Source: Xiphophorus maculatus (lineage: Eukaryota > Chordata > Actinopteri > Cyprinodontiformes > Poeciliidae). From it: a DNA stretch of 64,000 nt. Shown piece after piece: positions 25,760 to 40,200 of the stretch (position 1 is the stretch's first letter; the number at the start of each line of letters is the position of its first letter). The stretch lies in assembly GCF_002775205.1 (NCBI RefSeq), contig NC_036456.1, positions 12,489,463 through 12,553,462 on the forward strand, written 5' to 3'. The position numbers and the translations under genes are program-made. Under the pieces are notes generated by a model, which had not been told where the DNA came from, did not search any database, and saw nothing but the letters and a program-made list of their open reading frames with translations.

Positions 25760-26929
25760 TCCCTTCATAAGAAAATTGTACAAAGATGTGCAGATCCAAG
25801 GGAAAACTCAAAGCCAGACCTTGAACTGTCAATTTTTCTTTCATCTGAAGCGTTCTCCAAGGCCAGGTGGAACAGTTCTGATTGCAGAACTCCTTTTTAC
25901 GGCTCAGGGGAACCCGATCGTCCGTCTGAATCCGACCTCTTCCTCCTTTTGGGATTATGCTGACTGGATATATCCTAACGTTTAGCCATGTGGATGTTTG
26001 GTGTCATTCTTACCGTAAACTGTGTAAAGCCTGAAATTCCTGGTCCACTGATTTCCTGAGACTGAAATCAGCAGAAGGAACTAAAATGGCTCAAGACATT
26101 TTGATTTTCCCGAAAGGAACCAACACTTTGGCCTGTGTTTGAGAAACGTCAAAGCACACAAACAACTTAGCATGCCTGTTGGTAAAAAAAACCCATTTTA
26201 TTTAGTAAAAACTACTTTAAGTTATTTGTATAGTTTTAAGTTTGAAATATTTTTACGCTACTTATCTGTTTTATGCGGTATTAGGACTTTTTGACCAAAA
26301 GTTAAGCATCAATTGCATTTCGATCAAAGGAAAAATACGTTCAAAGAACCATTTCCTTTTTTTCTCCAAGGGTTAGAAAAAGGGTTTGAAAAAAATTTGC
26401 TTAATAATTTGAAGTAGCTTTTCTTTTAGAGTGATGAGAAACAAATGGCAGAAATCATAGTCCACTTTCTGCTTGTTCATCACACCGTTATGCAACTTAC
26501 TACTTATTTATTTTAAAAACTTACTCCCCATTTACTAACTATTTTCAGCAGAGACCATAAGCTACAGAACGTCTCAAAATGTGAATTTTTTTCCTGAATA
26601 TGTTAGTTTTTCTAAAATTCTAAAAAAAAAAAAAAAAAAATCAGAAAAATAAAATATTTAAAACATTACATTTTATTGTAGTTTATTTATTTTTGAAATT
26701 GTGTTTCTTCATCAAAACACAGTGCAACCAATACAAAAAGCAGCTTTCAAATGATTTCAAAGTTGTTGTTTTTTAAAGGAACAGCGATATATATATTTTT
26801 TCCCGATTATTTCTTGGCAGCAAAGAGAAAAGTTGCTTTGTTCAACAAATCTTTCCAAACAATTGCTGACATTTGCTTCAAATTGCACATCTATTGCCTG
26901 GGGTTTACCACGGTAGGGGATTGCACTGC

Positions 26930-27195
26930 CTGAGTTGACAGTTGAGTTTCACGGCGACGGCAGCACACGGCAGGGGAATTCTGCTCATTGGATGCCGCAT
27001 TGTCTTGTGAGACACTAGTACCGCCACGTCCGATCCGAGTCTCGCACTTCAAAGCACAACCTGTGTACGCACTCTTGGCGCTGGACTTACGGGCATTCCT
27101 GCAGAGCGCCTTTTTCCTTAGAAGAGGTGCGCTGCAGAAATGAAACCAAGAGGCAGGCGGGTAGTTTGGTACGGAGAGGAAGTGTGTTTTCAACG
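26930..27195. other. CpG-rich stretch between convergent GPCR and acadvl genes
   Basis: A locally GC- and CpG-rich block (phrases such as ACGGCGACGG, CCGCCACGTCCGATCCG) in otherwise AT-rich DNA. The minus strand has a 100-codon open frame with no recognised motif. It could be an orphan CpG island or a relic repeat; function is unknown. Confidence 0.35.
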
Positions 27196-27844
27196 CTCAG
27201 ACAAAAACGCTGCTAAAGCCGAACGGGTGTGCAAGAAAAGACACTAAGTCAAAGCTCAGCAGATGCGTGTTTAATGACATGTTTGCAAGTGCACCGAGGT
27301 CCACACATATTTTGATGAGGCAGATAAGTTTATGGATAAACAAACTTTTAGATTAATCTAAATAGCATGTCACAAAAAGAGCGTGGAATATTGTGAGCAG
27401 TTTTAATCATGTGGAACCCCTCCAATGTGATCAAGTCTAACAGCTGATACACTCAATCTAAATATTAGCACGTAATTATACATATGATAAACCCACAGGC
27501 TTCCCAAATAAGTATGCACTTTTACTCTAAAATTAAATATGCAGATGACTACATGTTCCACCTTTACAGTAGAGGATTGAAAACTGGCAGCTGCATTGAT
27601 GAGTTTTCAGTCGAGTCACGGCACAGCAGGAACTTCAATCAGAATCTAAGGCAAAAGTTTTAATCTGATATTGTGTTTATAAGAGCTTAACATGCAGAAA
27701 GGCCTTTTTAGTACATACAAAGCACATTCTTAAATACATTAAACAAAATTTAGACTATAGTACATTAAAAAAATAGAAAGAAAAACGAAAGAATATGCGT
27801 TTCAAAAAAACCCCAAAAACCTTAGTTTAGACCCTAAACTGCTT

Positions 27845-27850
27845 TTTATT
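27845..27850 (-). promoter_or_regulatory. Candidate polyadenylation signal of acadvl
   Basis: This is the first AATAAA on the minus strand after the acadvl stop, about 440 bases downstream. The assignment rests on position only. Confidence 0.3.
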
Positions 27851-28257
27851 TTACAGACGTTCCTGTTGACTGAGTTACCATCTGAGTCACATTGTGTTGT
27901 ATTATTGTTAAAGCAAAAACTGCATATATTCGTACTTTAGCTGCGAATTATTGATCGGTCATCTACAGTCTATTTACAAGCTCCCCGCACATATTCAACC
28001 GTCAGACACACACCGGGAGGAAGAATCTCTTGTAGAAGATTCACACTCCAAGTTCAAAAAGCGAGAAACGAGTCAAGATTTTCAAGGCTTAATTGTTAGT
28101 CTGACCAAAAATAAATAAATAATAGTGATGTGACTGAAATAGATGTATTATTAAAATGGGTCAATTCTGGCTGGACTTGGCATTCAAGATCGGATTTAGA
28201 AATCCAGAAAAGTTGGAGAGAAAAAAAAAACCCTTATAACTAAATACAGAGATGCGG

Positions 28258-28280
28258 GTGAGAGAGAGAGAGAGAGAGAG
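28258..28280. repeat. (GA)n tract just past the acadvl stop
   Basis: A short GA repeat that would lie at the start of the acadvl 3'UTR (CT repeat in the mRNA sense). Confidence 0.9.
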
Positions 28281-28287
28281 TGGGACT

Positions 28288-31200
28288 TTAGAAACCCAGG
28301 GGGTGAGAAGGCACCGGGCCGCCGTTCTCCACCACCGCAGCAGAGATGGACCGCAGGTTGTTGAACAGCTGTTTGGACTGACCGGAGCGCAGCAGCTTAA
28401 TGTCCTGCATGACCCGGTCATGAGCCTGGAGGATGAAGCGGTCATATTCAACTGATTATTATTTTACATTAAAAGGACTAAAGTTAACTTCACAATGTAG
28501 CCTTGTAATTGAAGCTCAAAGAAATGCCACTTGGCTTGGATTCAGCATATCATGCCGAATTACTGTTTTAGCAATATTTAATCAACTACATTCTTATACA
28601 AACCACTGGGACCGCTCAATGGTATCAGATGTAAAAATTCCTTCATGTCAAGGTTAGTAATAAGAAACAAAAATGTATTTTAAACTAGAAAATAGAACCA
28701 AAATCAGTTGTTCAATCTTTTTCCACTGTTTCTTTTTCTTAAGTTTGACTAAATCATAAAATAGGAATTTGAAGACAAAAAAAAAATCTAAAAATGAAGT
28801 ACAATTCATCCAAAAAATAATAATAATATAAAAAAGCCAATAGGAATTTATTAGATCCATGTAAATTTAGAGAACCAGAGGTTATAAGGCCCTGCTATTG
28901 GTCGATTCAGGATTTCCCACGTTTCAACTTTTTCTTATTCAAATCCGATCCACATCCTGAACCCGTTTTGTGTCTCCGTGCTGATGACCTTACCTCCATA
29001 CACCAGGTGTCACACAGCATCTTCTCGTGCTGAGCTGAAGGTTGGCCCTGACTCAGAGAGCGGGAAGCCCTGCAGAGAGCGGGACAAACGAAACATCCGC
29101 ATTCAGACTGAGTGGGAGTTTCTATGTCAAGTAGGAGGAGCCGAGAGTCGCTCAGTGGGAGTTCAAATATGCAACTGGGACAATCGAAGACAGGAGACAA
29201 AGAGAGGACGTTTGCAGACCTGGACAGGACGACCACCATGGCGTAGAGGTCGATGGCGCAGTCGGCGACTCTCTTCAAAACAAACTGTTCGTCTGAAAAA
29301 ACAAAACAAAAACACATCTCATTTTAATATTAAAAGCAAATAAGGAGGCAATAAAAGGCTTCAACCCCCTTCTATGAATGTTTATATCCTGTAATCACAT
29401 GGAAATAATCCTGAAGCTAATCTGAAACCAGCTGCCAGGTAAACATTCATGTCTACGACCGACCGTCTCACTCACCGATGATCTTCTTGCCGTGTTTGAC
29501 CAACAGCTCCTCGATGACGGCGCCAAACTGCTCGATGGCCTTCACCGTCTGTACAGAGGGCGAACAGAAACAAACACTCAGAGGAAGACGTGACGGTGTC
29601 GGCTGTGGTGGCTAAAGATTATGAACAAGATCAGAAATTGAGCGTTTAATAAGTGGCCTTTGATTTCCTGTCCCGTCTATAGAACCACCTCTGCTTTTGG
29701 AAAAAACCAACACACTGGGTGGAGGACGTGTGATGCTTAGAGAGTTTAAAATAGCCACAGATCTTCAGTAAGAATCTAGTATCCACTATTAGAAAACTGA
29801 AAATAGGACATGATTGAATAATGATCAAAAACATGCACAGGAAAAAAAAAAAAAAACACAACAACAACCTGCTACACTTACCAGGTCTCCACTTTGTGCC
29901 AGGTTAGGGTGGATGCTTCCCTGCAGAGTCAGACCTGTACTCAGACCTGCCTTTCTACAAACAGAACAAAAAAACAACAACATTAAAACAACTCTTCTGG
30001 TGCAGATCCCCCAAAATGTGCTAAAGTGATCGTTGTTCTGTCTGTCTGGTGAGTAAGTGCAATTAAATGTGTGAAAGAGACGATTTATCACTTCAGATAC
30101 AGCAGAAACAGAAAATTATGTTGAACAAAATAAATGAAATAAACTCAGGATGGCAAGTTTTCTGTTTGTCATAAATAGAAAAGAAATGAAAAAGTCTTCA
30201 GCCTGTTGGTTTTCTTGGTAAAGGTGTGGTTCTTAAATAAATAGGCTACGTCTTTTAGATCGTTTCTAGATAAAACTGACTGCGCTCCAAGTAATAGTTG
30301 GCACGAGCAAGGGAAATTAGAGCATAGAAAGCGCTTTGTGCCGAGTTAAAGGTATCCTTATCTCACAGCATCAACAGCAGCAGCTTTTATTGCTGCCACC
30401 AGAAGCTCCAGAAGCAGAAACGGAGACACGCGGTGCAAAATGTGCTGCAACCTTTTGGCTCTCTTTGTGATTTCTCCTGCTAGCAGCCCGGCGTTGCCTA
30501 AGGGGTTCTTCAGGGCCTTCTGTAAGCTCTTCAGCTGGTTCCCGGCGTTCTGCAGGGCCGCAAACACAAACAGTACACACAGGTCAGATTGTTTCTGGGA
30601 ACTTTCAGTTCTGTACTACCAGATTTAGCTGATTTTTTTTTTTTAATCATTTTTATTTGTAAATAAACCAGGTATAACTGTCCTTCCACCCGTAAGGATC
30701 TGTAGCGGTTCAAACAGAGAGCGTATCTGATGCTCGCACACAGAGAAACGTATGGGGGCAGGGAGGAGTTGCTTAACATTTCAAAAACAACCAGAAGCTG
30801 CAGCGCCCGGAAAAGCATTGAGGAAGAACGGTTTCCAAAGAGTAAGCAGAAAAAAAAAAAAAGAGAGAGAGAGAAAAAAAAAAACCAGACTTCCTCTGCT
30901 GTATGTTTCTGAGCCATACTCATAGATAACTCAAAAACCGCAATAAAAGCTACTGAACTCATTCTGTGAAAGTTCTCACGGTACCTGGAAGCCATTGAGA
31001 GCCACGAAGAGCCTCAGGATGTCGTTGGTTCCCTCAAAGATTCGGAAAATCCTCAGATCCCTCATCACCCGCTCCACTCCGGAGTCCTGCAGGAGCATGT
31101 GAACACACCGGTGCCTTCAGTTTGCGCCAAGTCAGTTCAGTTCAGTCAATATTAATGAGCAAAAACAATAAGGTAAATTATAACCCTCATAGAAGCTTTT

Positions 31201-34200
31201 AGAGGAATGATATCAGCTTGATTTGCAGCAGGAATGCGCAGAGTGGGCTGTTCTGAACTTATCGCAAAGTTCTTCAATTTAATGTTCGTTCAAAGTTTTG
31301 TGTTTTATGATAACATGTAATGTATGGGAGAGGGGCAAGTTGTAACAACCAAAAACAGTGTGTTGAAAAACAGCAAAGAGGAACAGAGTCTCTTCCTTTA
31401 AAGGCTTCTGGAGTTTTAAGCAGCAGAGAAACTAAACAGAGACAAATTGAGAAGTTTCTCTCACTTTGCTGAAGTGAAACCCCGAGTCAAATTGCACAAC
31501 ATGTGCAGAAATATGAAGAAAAAAAAACATTTGTAAGACAGCATCTAGTTTCACTTATTTATTATGTTGATAATCAAAGAGGACTTACATTAAAACCGCT
31601 TTGAGATTAGAATGTCGCCAAAGAGATTGTTTAACTCGATGTTGAAATTATTAAAGGGAATTACATATTTTAAGAATTTATAACTCTTAATTTGTCTCAT
31701 TTAACTAACAACAACCCCCAATCAGTTTCTCAGAACATGAAAACATTGCATTAGGACTTTAAAAAGGTTCTGGGATGTTGTGTTCAAAATGAAACGCAAA
31801 AATTGCATTCTATTGAGAAGAGGACTCAGCAACAGTCCAGTCCGTTTCCTTATCCCGTCTCAGAGACTCATCTCTGGTTTAGGACACATTATATGTCCAG
31901 AATACGTTTCTGACTCAAGTCAAGCTCAATGTTTTGGGAATCCTTCCCTACTACATCTTTTCCTTCCACTCAATTTTCTGTATCATATTTGACATCAGCT
32001 GTCTGATGTGATGTTCTAATTTTCTGAAAAGCTGAAATTTGGGTGTCAATTAGGAAAGACAAGTCTACAATATGTAAAAAGTTTCAGTTTTTCAATTCAA
32101 CTTTTCTATCATATTCGACATTACTGAGCTTCACCCTTTGAGATTTCAGACTCCATTTTGCTGAATTCCCATCAGATTTCAGCAAAAATGGACTTAACTT
32201 GAGCTGGTTTCTTTGCTCTAATTAATGTAGAAACCTGCAGAACAGTAACAAGGTCCACCCCTGCAGTCAGTGCACAGCTGTAGGTGTTGTTCCATCTCGA
32301 GGCTAACCTTCCACGGTTTCAGAATTCGCTTCAGCCAACACCACCTCCCCCCCTACTGCAAAGTCGGGTTTATTTTAAGCACCGCAACATAAATGTTTAC
32401 AGAGTTTCACTTCGCCCACAGATCTTCAGCTAGCAAGCGGCTGTCTCTCTTGAAAAGGTTTTGTAAGCTACAAAAGGAAAAATAAATAAATTGCAACAGC
32501 AACTTCAGGTGCTAAAATAAACATGGCTAAAGTGTAAATAAGATGCTAATTAAAAACACCTGAGCTACTTTTGAGTGTAACCATAAACCAAGAAAGCTGA
32601 CATAAGGTTATGTGAACACAGTGTGATGCATATGAAGCAGGAAAAAACAGTGCTATAATTCCCATTGTGGTGGTGCCTGATTTGACTTCCTTCCCCTTAT
32701 TTACACACAGCAGCACATCAGCAAAGTTTATAGAATCCCAACATTTAGAAGAAGTGGAAGTGAAAACGCCAGCGTGTTTTGCCGGGGAACCGTCCAGCAG
32801 TTGTTGGCCAATTTATGGCCATTAACTCCCGCTCTACATTCTACAAGCTTGCTATTGTCAGCTGGGGAAGTTAAGCGCCATTTTACTGATCCACCCATCT
32901 TCCTAATATTGACTCAGATCGTATTTACTAACCCCGGGGATAGCCCTGATGAACCACAGAAAAGAATGATGACTGCTGTAAACTAGTTCTCAGGGGAATT
33001 TTGATTTGAAAGTTACAGCATCTCCATAGGTATTATAATGAGCTCATGAGGCGTTTCAGGGACTCTCAGCATCTGGGGGGAAAAAAAGAGGGCTGCGTCT
33101 TTGTGGAAAACCCCGAGTCTCCAACGCCGAACAATGGATTCGTTCACGCCGAGCTTACGTACAGCGGCTATCGATCTGTACCGCCAGATCGACATGATGC
33201 CCCTTCGATTTAAAAGGGGCATCATGTGAACTTCTTCGCGTGGCTTCCATGATGAGGGGGTCTGAGTTTGGAAACATTTCTCCGTCGTGCCTGCTGCTAG
33301 CATGTGCTTGTTCTAAATGAAAATCAGCACTTTCTTCTTTGATTTCCATTTTGACTTCCAATGATTCACTTCCTACTAAAGAGCCCCCTGGCGGTTGAAG
33401 AAAAATCCACAGACGAGCCGCACCGGATTATTAGCCACATGATTCAAAGTGTGGGGAAAAAGTAGCGGTTTATAGTCCAAAAAAAACTGCATTAAGCTAC
33501 ATTCACCTGTAGGTGGTGCTATAGTAGAAAATAGGCATTATACCTTGTTACTCCAAAGCTAAACGTCACGTTAACTAAATTAATGAGGGCAAAGTTTCTT
33601 AGAAAGATTCTCCAACAGATGAATCACTATGCAAAAGTTGTTGGTCTGGAATATTTTTCACCAGAGAGCCACTCCATCCACGTCGTGGGTGGAGTTTTTA
33701 TTTGACTCCACGCACGACGCATCATGCAACATTTTTATCTGAATCTCGGCCCCTCTGTGCCAAATAAAACTTGACACAATATACACAAAGGAAGAAACAA
33801 AAAAAGCAAAAAATAAATAAATAAATTTTTTTTTTTTTTTTAAAAGCAGATGGGAAGAGCACACAGGGTGGGGTTTTGGAGGTTTCGCAAGGGGAGGGAA
33901 TACCTGCCGGTTCAGGCTACGAAACCATTATAACTGCTTGCTCAGTAAACAGAAACAAGTTTTTACTTGCGACTTCAGGTTGAACTTGACAGGATGTGGA
34001 CCGCACACTCACCTTCATAAAACCCATCCCTCCCATGACCTGAATACTCTCATCTGTCACGGTCCAAGCAGCTTCCTGTTAAAGTGAAAACAAACAAACA
34101 AACAAAAAAAAACACAAATCAGCCACAAAAACTTCCAATTCCACAATTAGATCAACAACCCTCAAGAATCTCACTTCCCCTCCACTCTTCAGCAGGATGA

Positions 34201-37200
34201 GGAACATGAATATTGTGCAAGAAGTAATATACATTCTTGAGTGTTTGCATCGACACTCAAGTCCTTAAATATGAAGGTTTGCATGAGCCTCCCTGAGTAG
34301 AAGTCGATAAAAATAGCATCAATCACAACAGTAATCTGCTAGACTGAAGGATGTCCGTTTTCAGACTCATTTCTGAGTTCTTACAGAGGCGAAGATCTTG
34401 CTGATGGCAGCTTCTATCTGGAAGTCTGTGGCGCCGCTGTCCATGTTCCCGCTGACCATGTAGGCCATCGACTGCAAGCAGATAGAAAAAAAACCCAAAA
34501 ACTATGAACTGCTTGATTCAAATGCAGAACCAGCCATCAGGGCATCAGACTGTTTTACAACTTTCAAGAAAATTGAGTTTAAATAAAATAAGTTATGAAA
34601 CTTCCATCACGAATCATTGTTTAGGACAGCTTTTTACTGAGATGGCTCAGTGTATCGAAGTAACTCAGCTGCAGCAGAGCGTAGGAAACATTCGTTTTCG
34701 GATGGTCTGACCTCGGTCACGTACTGCAGCATGGTCATGTGGGCCACCTTTTCCTGGATGGCTCCGTAGGTGTGGATCTTGTTCCCAAACTGGGTTCTGT
34801 TGGCTGCATGATCGATCTGATGAAGAGAAAGACGAGGAGGAAAAATGTGAAGCGCGATTCATTTCTACAGACATCCCAAATAAGGTATGCAAAGTTTAAG
34901 ATGATGTAACATCTTAAAACGGTAGGTTTCCACTTCTAGTTTTTGCTGCAAAAGAGAGGAAGTTTAAATGCTTCTGGCCGGAGTGGCAAAAACCACAAAA
35001 CCCCTCGAAGTTAAAGCGGGTGCGACTAAACTTCCTTCAGGCCTCGTCAATAGGAACATTAAATGGTACTCGGAGCTTAAAATACATTTTAAGGTGAATT
35101 AAAAGAGCCTACAGGAGGTTCTGCTTGAAAACAAAAATGTTGTGAGCTGTGCATAAAACTAAAAACCACATGTTGAGAGCATCATGAGCGATACTGCAGG
35201 GAGAACACATAGCTATAATACAACTTCATTTCCAGCAGCAGCAGCAACTGGACTCTAACAGTTGTATTGTGTTTACCTAACTGGAAGGAATCACACTGTT
35301 CAGACCTAGTTGTCTCCCATTTAACCATTTCGATATACATCGTCTTACTGATACACATCCTAGACATAAAACTAATAGAATGCAAAGCAGAAGACATTAG
35401 AATAGACTTCCTGTATATTTTCAGCAAATGACAGATTTATAAAATGTTCACAATACTGTCGATCTGAACAAGAAATGACAAAAATCCAACACATCTAAAC
35501 ATCTAGTCAGTTAGTGTGGAACCCAGCTACAGGTTAGCTAGCTAACGCTGGGTAGATGACAGACGAATGAACGGACAGATAGATGGATGGATGATATAAC
35601 AAATCATCCATCCGCATCCTCTTTTCCAAACTCCTCCAGGCCTCACTGCCACGCTGATTTATGTTTTCCACAAAAACCCGATGAAACCAGTAGGAGTGTT
35701 TTCTGCCACAGCGCTACAGAACATCACTGAAATAATACATTTGCAATTTAGTTAAAAACTTTTTGATATTGCTCCTTCTTCAGGGTTCATAAACCAATGA
35801 ACACATGAATATTCAACATGACGACACCTGAAACTCACAAGACGAGACATGATTTTTGGTTCATGAGAACAAGACGTGGCAACATTTTAATATTTCTCAA
35901 GACAAATTCAACAGCATTTCCCATTTCCCAGTTAGTATTGATAACCTGCATTGTGATTGTGATGTAGCTTAATGTGATGCTAGACATTCAGCCAGCGGTC
36001 GTTATAGCAACGCTTTTTGCCTCCTTCAGCATCTGAACAACTTGCATTGCTCACATATCGTTTGTCTTGTTACACCAATAGTTGAAAAAAATGCTGCTTT
36101 TTTGCTTACCAATTATTGGATTATCACTATTATCATAAACTTTAGGTTCAGAAAAGCTAATTCAACATGAAAACTTGACTTATATCTGACATTAACGCTT
36201 TGCTTCTACACGTTTAGTGTTTTACACAATAAACAAAATGACCCTCCACATCAACACAGTGCAGCCCGTTCCATCTCCTAATATCGTATGAGTAATATTA
36301 CATAAGAGAGCAGTTGGTTGAGATTTTCTCTTGATCATGCAAATCTGTTGTGGATTGACTCAAGTGTCTTCAGAACAACCATCACTACTGACTCACGCAA
36401 TAATGTAACTGGATTGCTTGAGGTTAAGGATTTTCTACACATTAACAATAAATGTTTCCCTAAATGCAAAGCAAATCTGACTAAAGCGCAGAGGCTCCAA
36501 GTGTTCAAAGGAAACATGCTCTCACACCACCAGCCAATTTGAATCTCAAGCGCCCGACTGCCACTTCAGCAGAAAGCAGGCTGCGGTGAAGCACGAGCTG
36601 GGGAATTTCCCAGCCACCCACAAAGAAAGAAAAGAAAGACTGAAACAAACGAGGGGTGTAAAGAGACAATACGGACACGACTCAAAGCGACGGATGGGAA
36701 ACCTGACGGCCTGTATGAGAAGTGAGCTATGTGTGAAAGCTGTAGAGCTCTGCTGCTGCACGCCCTGCACGCAACTTCCTGTCCACAGCATGTTCAAAGG
36801 GGACGCCGGCAGACTCACAGCTTTGGCCATGACGCTTTTCATGGTGCCCGAGAGGGCGGCCGCCATCCCGAAGCGACCGTTGTTCAAGATGTTCATGGCC
36901 ACTTTGAAGCCGCCGCCCACTTCGCCCAGAACGCACTCGGCCGGCACGCGAACGTCTTCGAAGTAAACCTCGGCCGTGTTGGACGCCTTGATGCCCATTT
37001 TCTTCTCTGGGGGGCCACTGCGGGTGGAAGAATAAAGACAGGAGCCGCTTTAGACAGACTTCCTATTATATCTACTTACTAGACAGATTTTGTGTGACTT
37101 TTGTGACTTTATAGAAGTACAAAACATTTACCCAGTTTGAGTATTTTCCTTTTTATTAACTCTATAAATCATAAAACAGAAGGCCAGCTGTGTTCTTGTT

Positions 37201-40200
37201 CGGCATTGAGGTAAAGGATCGTTCTACCATTTTATTGGCATCTGAACAAACTTACATCAATTACTATCTACATTATTTATAAAAGTCTGGTCTCAATTAT
37301 CTTGGATTAAAAACAGTTCAGTTTATTTATATAGCGTCAATTCACAACAAATGTCATTTCAAAGCCATGTGATTGCATCACGTTGATGACTTTGCTGTCA
37401 TCCCTCCTGTTTTCTGCTGTTGCTGGAAGAGCAACAGCAGAAACGAACGATCCTCCACCATCTGCTGGTACCAATGACTATTTGATTATTTCCCAAAGTG
37501 AAATACTTCAATACTTCTCCAGATTTTTAAAATGATGACATTAAAGTCCAGACTATTCAAGATTAAGTCCTGTTCTTAAAGTTAAGGGGGAAAAGAAAAG
37601 TGCTCACTGTGTGACTCCTCCAAAGCTCCTCTCCACAATGAAAGCTGTGATCTTGTCCTTCATCTCTCCAGTTTTAGGATCCTTCATGGGAGTCTTGGCA
37701 AAAACGGTGAAGATCTCAGCCAAACCTCCATTGCTGAACAGAAGATATAAAACATATATGAGGACAGCAGCACTTAAAGCCCTTCCTGTGTCTAATGTGG
37801 TGCTGCCCTCTTATGGCGACAGCCTGTCCTACGATGAGTCCACACCTGATCCAGATCTTGCTGCCATTCAGAGTGTAGAACTTTCCGCAGGAGGAGACGA
37901 GAGCGGTGGTCTTGATGGAGGCGGCGTCGGAGCCGCTGGCGGGTTCAGTCAGGCAGAATGCGGCAATGTGCTCACCTGCATGGAGACACGGTCAGAGAAA
38001 AATTTATTAAAATGAAGAGAAGATGCAGGTCGTCTTTTCAAGATATTTGTTGTCTGCAGAACTGCTGTATTTTTGGCTCTGGTTTTGATCCAGAAGTCTG
38101 TCCAGATTCTGATCACCTGTGGCGAGTTTGGGCAGGTACTTCTCCTTCTGGGCTTTGTTTCCAAACAGCAGAATTCCCTTAAAGCCGATCGACTGGTGAG
38201 CTCCCAGTGTGATGCCGACTCCCAGATCGTTACCGCCGACGATCTCAACCAGGCGAGCGTACTGGAAGGAAACGCAACCATCACGTTAGACGTACAGCCT
38301 ACACAGAACGGTGCAAATGTTTTAAACCACCAATTTCCCTCTCTTATTTGCATCTAAGCAGAATTTTGTTCGACTAAATTCTCTGTGTTTTTCTTTTCTT
38401 GAAATTTTTCTCTCTAATTGCCATCAATTATTAGATATCAAAATTACACTATGAAATAGGGCTGCAACTAATGATTATTTTAGTAATTGATTACTAAATC
38501 GATTAGTAATAAATCAGTCTATTATTATCTATTAATATTATAGATAATAATAGACTGAATGATTATGATATATAGATTATCACAGGGTCTGGAAACCTGC
38601 GGCTTTTAAGACCCGCCATATTGGCTCTTGATGTGAAATGATTATTATTTTTAAATATAAAGCTGGTAAAATAAGAGTTCCTGTAGTATCTCTGGGTTTT
38701 CACGCAATATTTGCACACAGTCCCAACAGTAAAATGACCCACATTGAGCAACAAATATTTTTTTATTCTGTCTGTTGTATTATTTAATTGCAAACTGATA
38801 TTTCTTACTAATTTTCCATAAACATGGAAAACTGGAAAGTTTTACGTTTTAAATTGAGACTTTTGCTCAGTTCTGAACACGTCAGATTAGCAGATACTTA
38901 ATATAAAAGTGAATCGAATCAAGCGGCTGTACCTGGGTGTTTGAGAGGCCGAGGCCCCCCAGGTCAGCCGGAACCTGCAGGCCGAAGGCCCCCATCTCCT
39001 TCAGACCCTCCATGGTCTTATCCTCCACCTTCTCCAGAGCGTCGTTCTTAGCAGGATCGTTCACTTCCTGGAAGACAGGAAGCATGAATGAGCCTGATGA
39101 GTATTAAACAGGTTGTGAGGCTGAAGGTAAAAGAATACATTCTTTAAGGTTTTAAATTACCTCAAAAAACTTGCTGACTGGGCCAACGAGCTCCTGGAGG
39201 AACTGCTCTTGCTCCTCGTTCAGAGCTAACACACAAACATAGCTACACCTAATTGTTTCCCAAATTAAAAACCAACAAATCTAATCAAACATGAGGAATG
39301 TTTGGAGCTTACCTTTGGGGAAGGGGAACACTTGAGCTGTTGCAATTTGTCCTTTGAACATGTTGACGGCAAATGATTTGGATTCCTGAGGAAAAAATTA
39401 GACAAGACCAAAAAAAAACTCAAATAAATTTGATTTAAATTCTGTTTTCTGTTTCTTACTGTGGTGATAAAAAGCAGAGAAAAAGGAAGCCTACAGGAGC
39501 GACGGCCTTATTCTCCACTTTAACAGCAGCATCACTGCTGACCGCTGCAGGTTTCTCCAACACGGCCTGAGGAAGAGCAGCAGAGAATTTTAAGCTTCAT
39601 CAACAAACAACAAAAGCCTTAAAAAGTCGGTCACACTATAATTAGAAAATGTTTGACATGTCCTCAAGCAGCCAACTGGACACACAGGTCAGCAGGAGGA
39701 GAGGTGTGTTCGGTTGGCTGACGAGAGCCGAAGGAAACCAGACCGAAAGTGTTTAAAGGTCACCGGTTTGGACTCAAGTCATTGTTGTGATCGTTGGGAT
39801 GCATCGCTTTAGATATGCAATGTCTGATGTTCACAACAACCAATAAAATTAAATAGTTATCGTCACTGGAAGTACTTTACCCTGCTGTAACAGGGTTAAG
39901 ATTAGAACACTGTTCCAACTTTACCCTGAAAAGTTTTATGTTGAAAAAATTTTGATTTGGAAAACTGTTTCTTCTGCCTGCTCAATTTGATATTTTGCAA
40001 GTATGTCCTTTGTATTTTTTCCTCATTAGACCTTTAAAATATCAAAACTTGCACATAACTTTACATTATCTTTGATAACATTTTAAAATATTAAATCAGA
40101 TGTTATGATCAGTTACTCAAGAAGTACGGAGTACTTTGTACGTGTATTATTACTGATAATACAAGTAAAAACTACTCACCTCTGCTTGGATTTATACGCA

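Noticed and set aside
28161..28451. 96-codon minus-strand frame over the last acadvl exon
   Set aside because: It is an off-frame shadow. The acadvl frame ends HPLGF at TAA 28288-28290.
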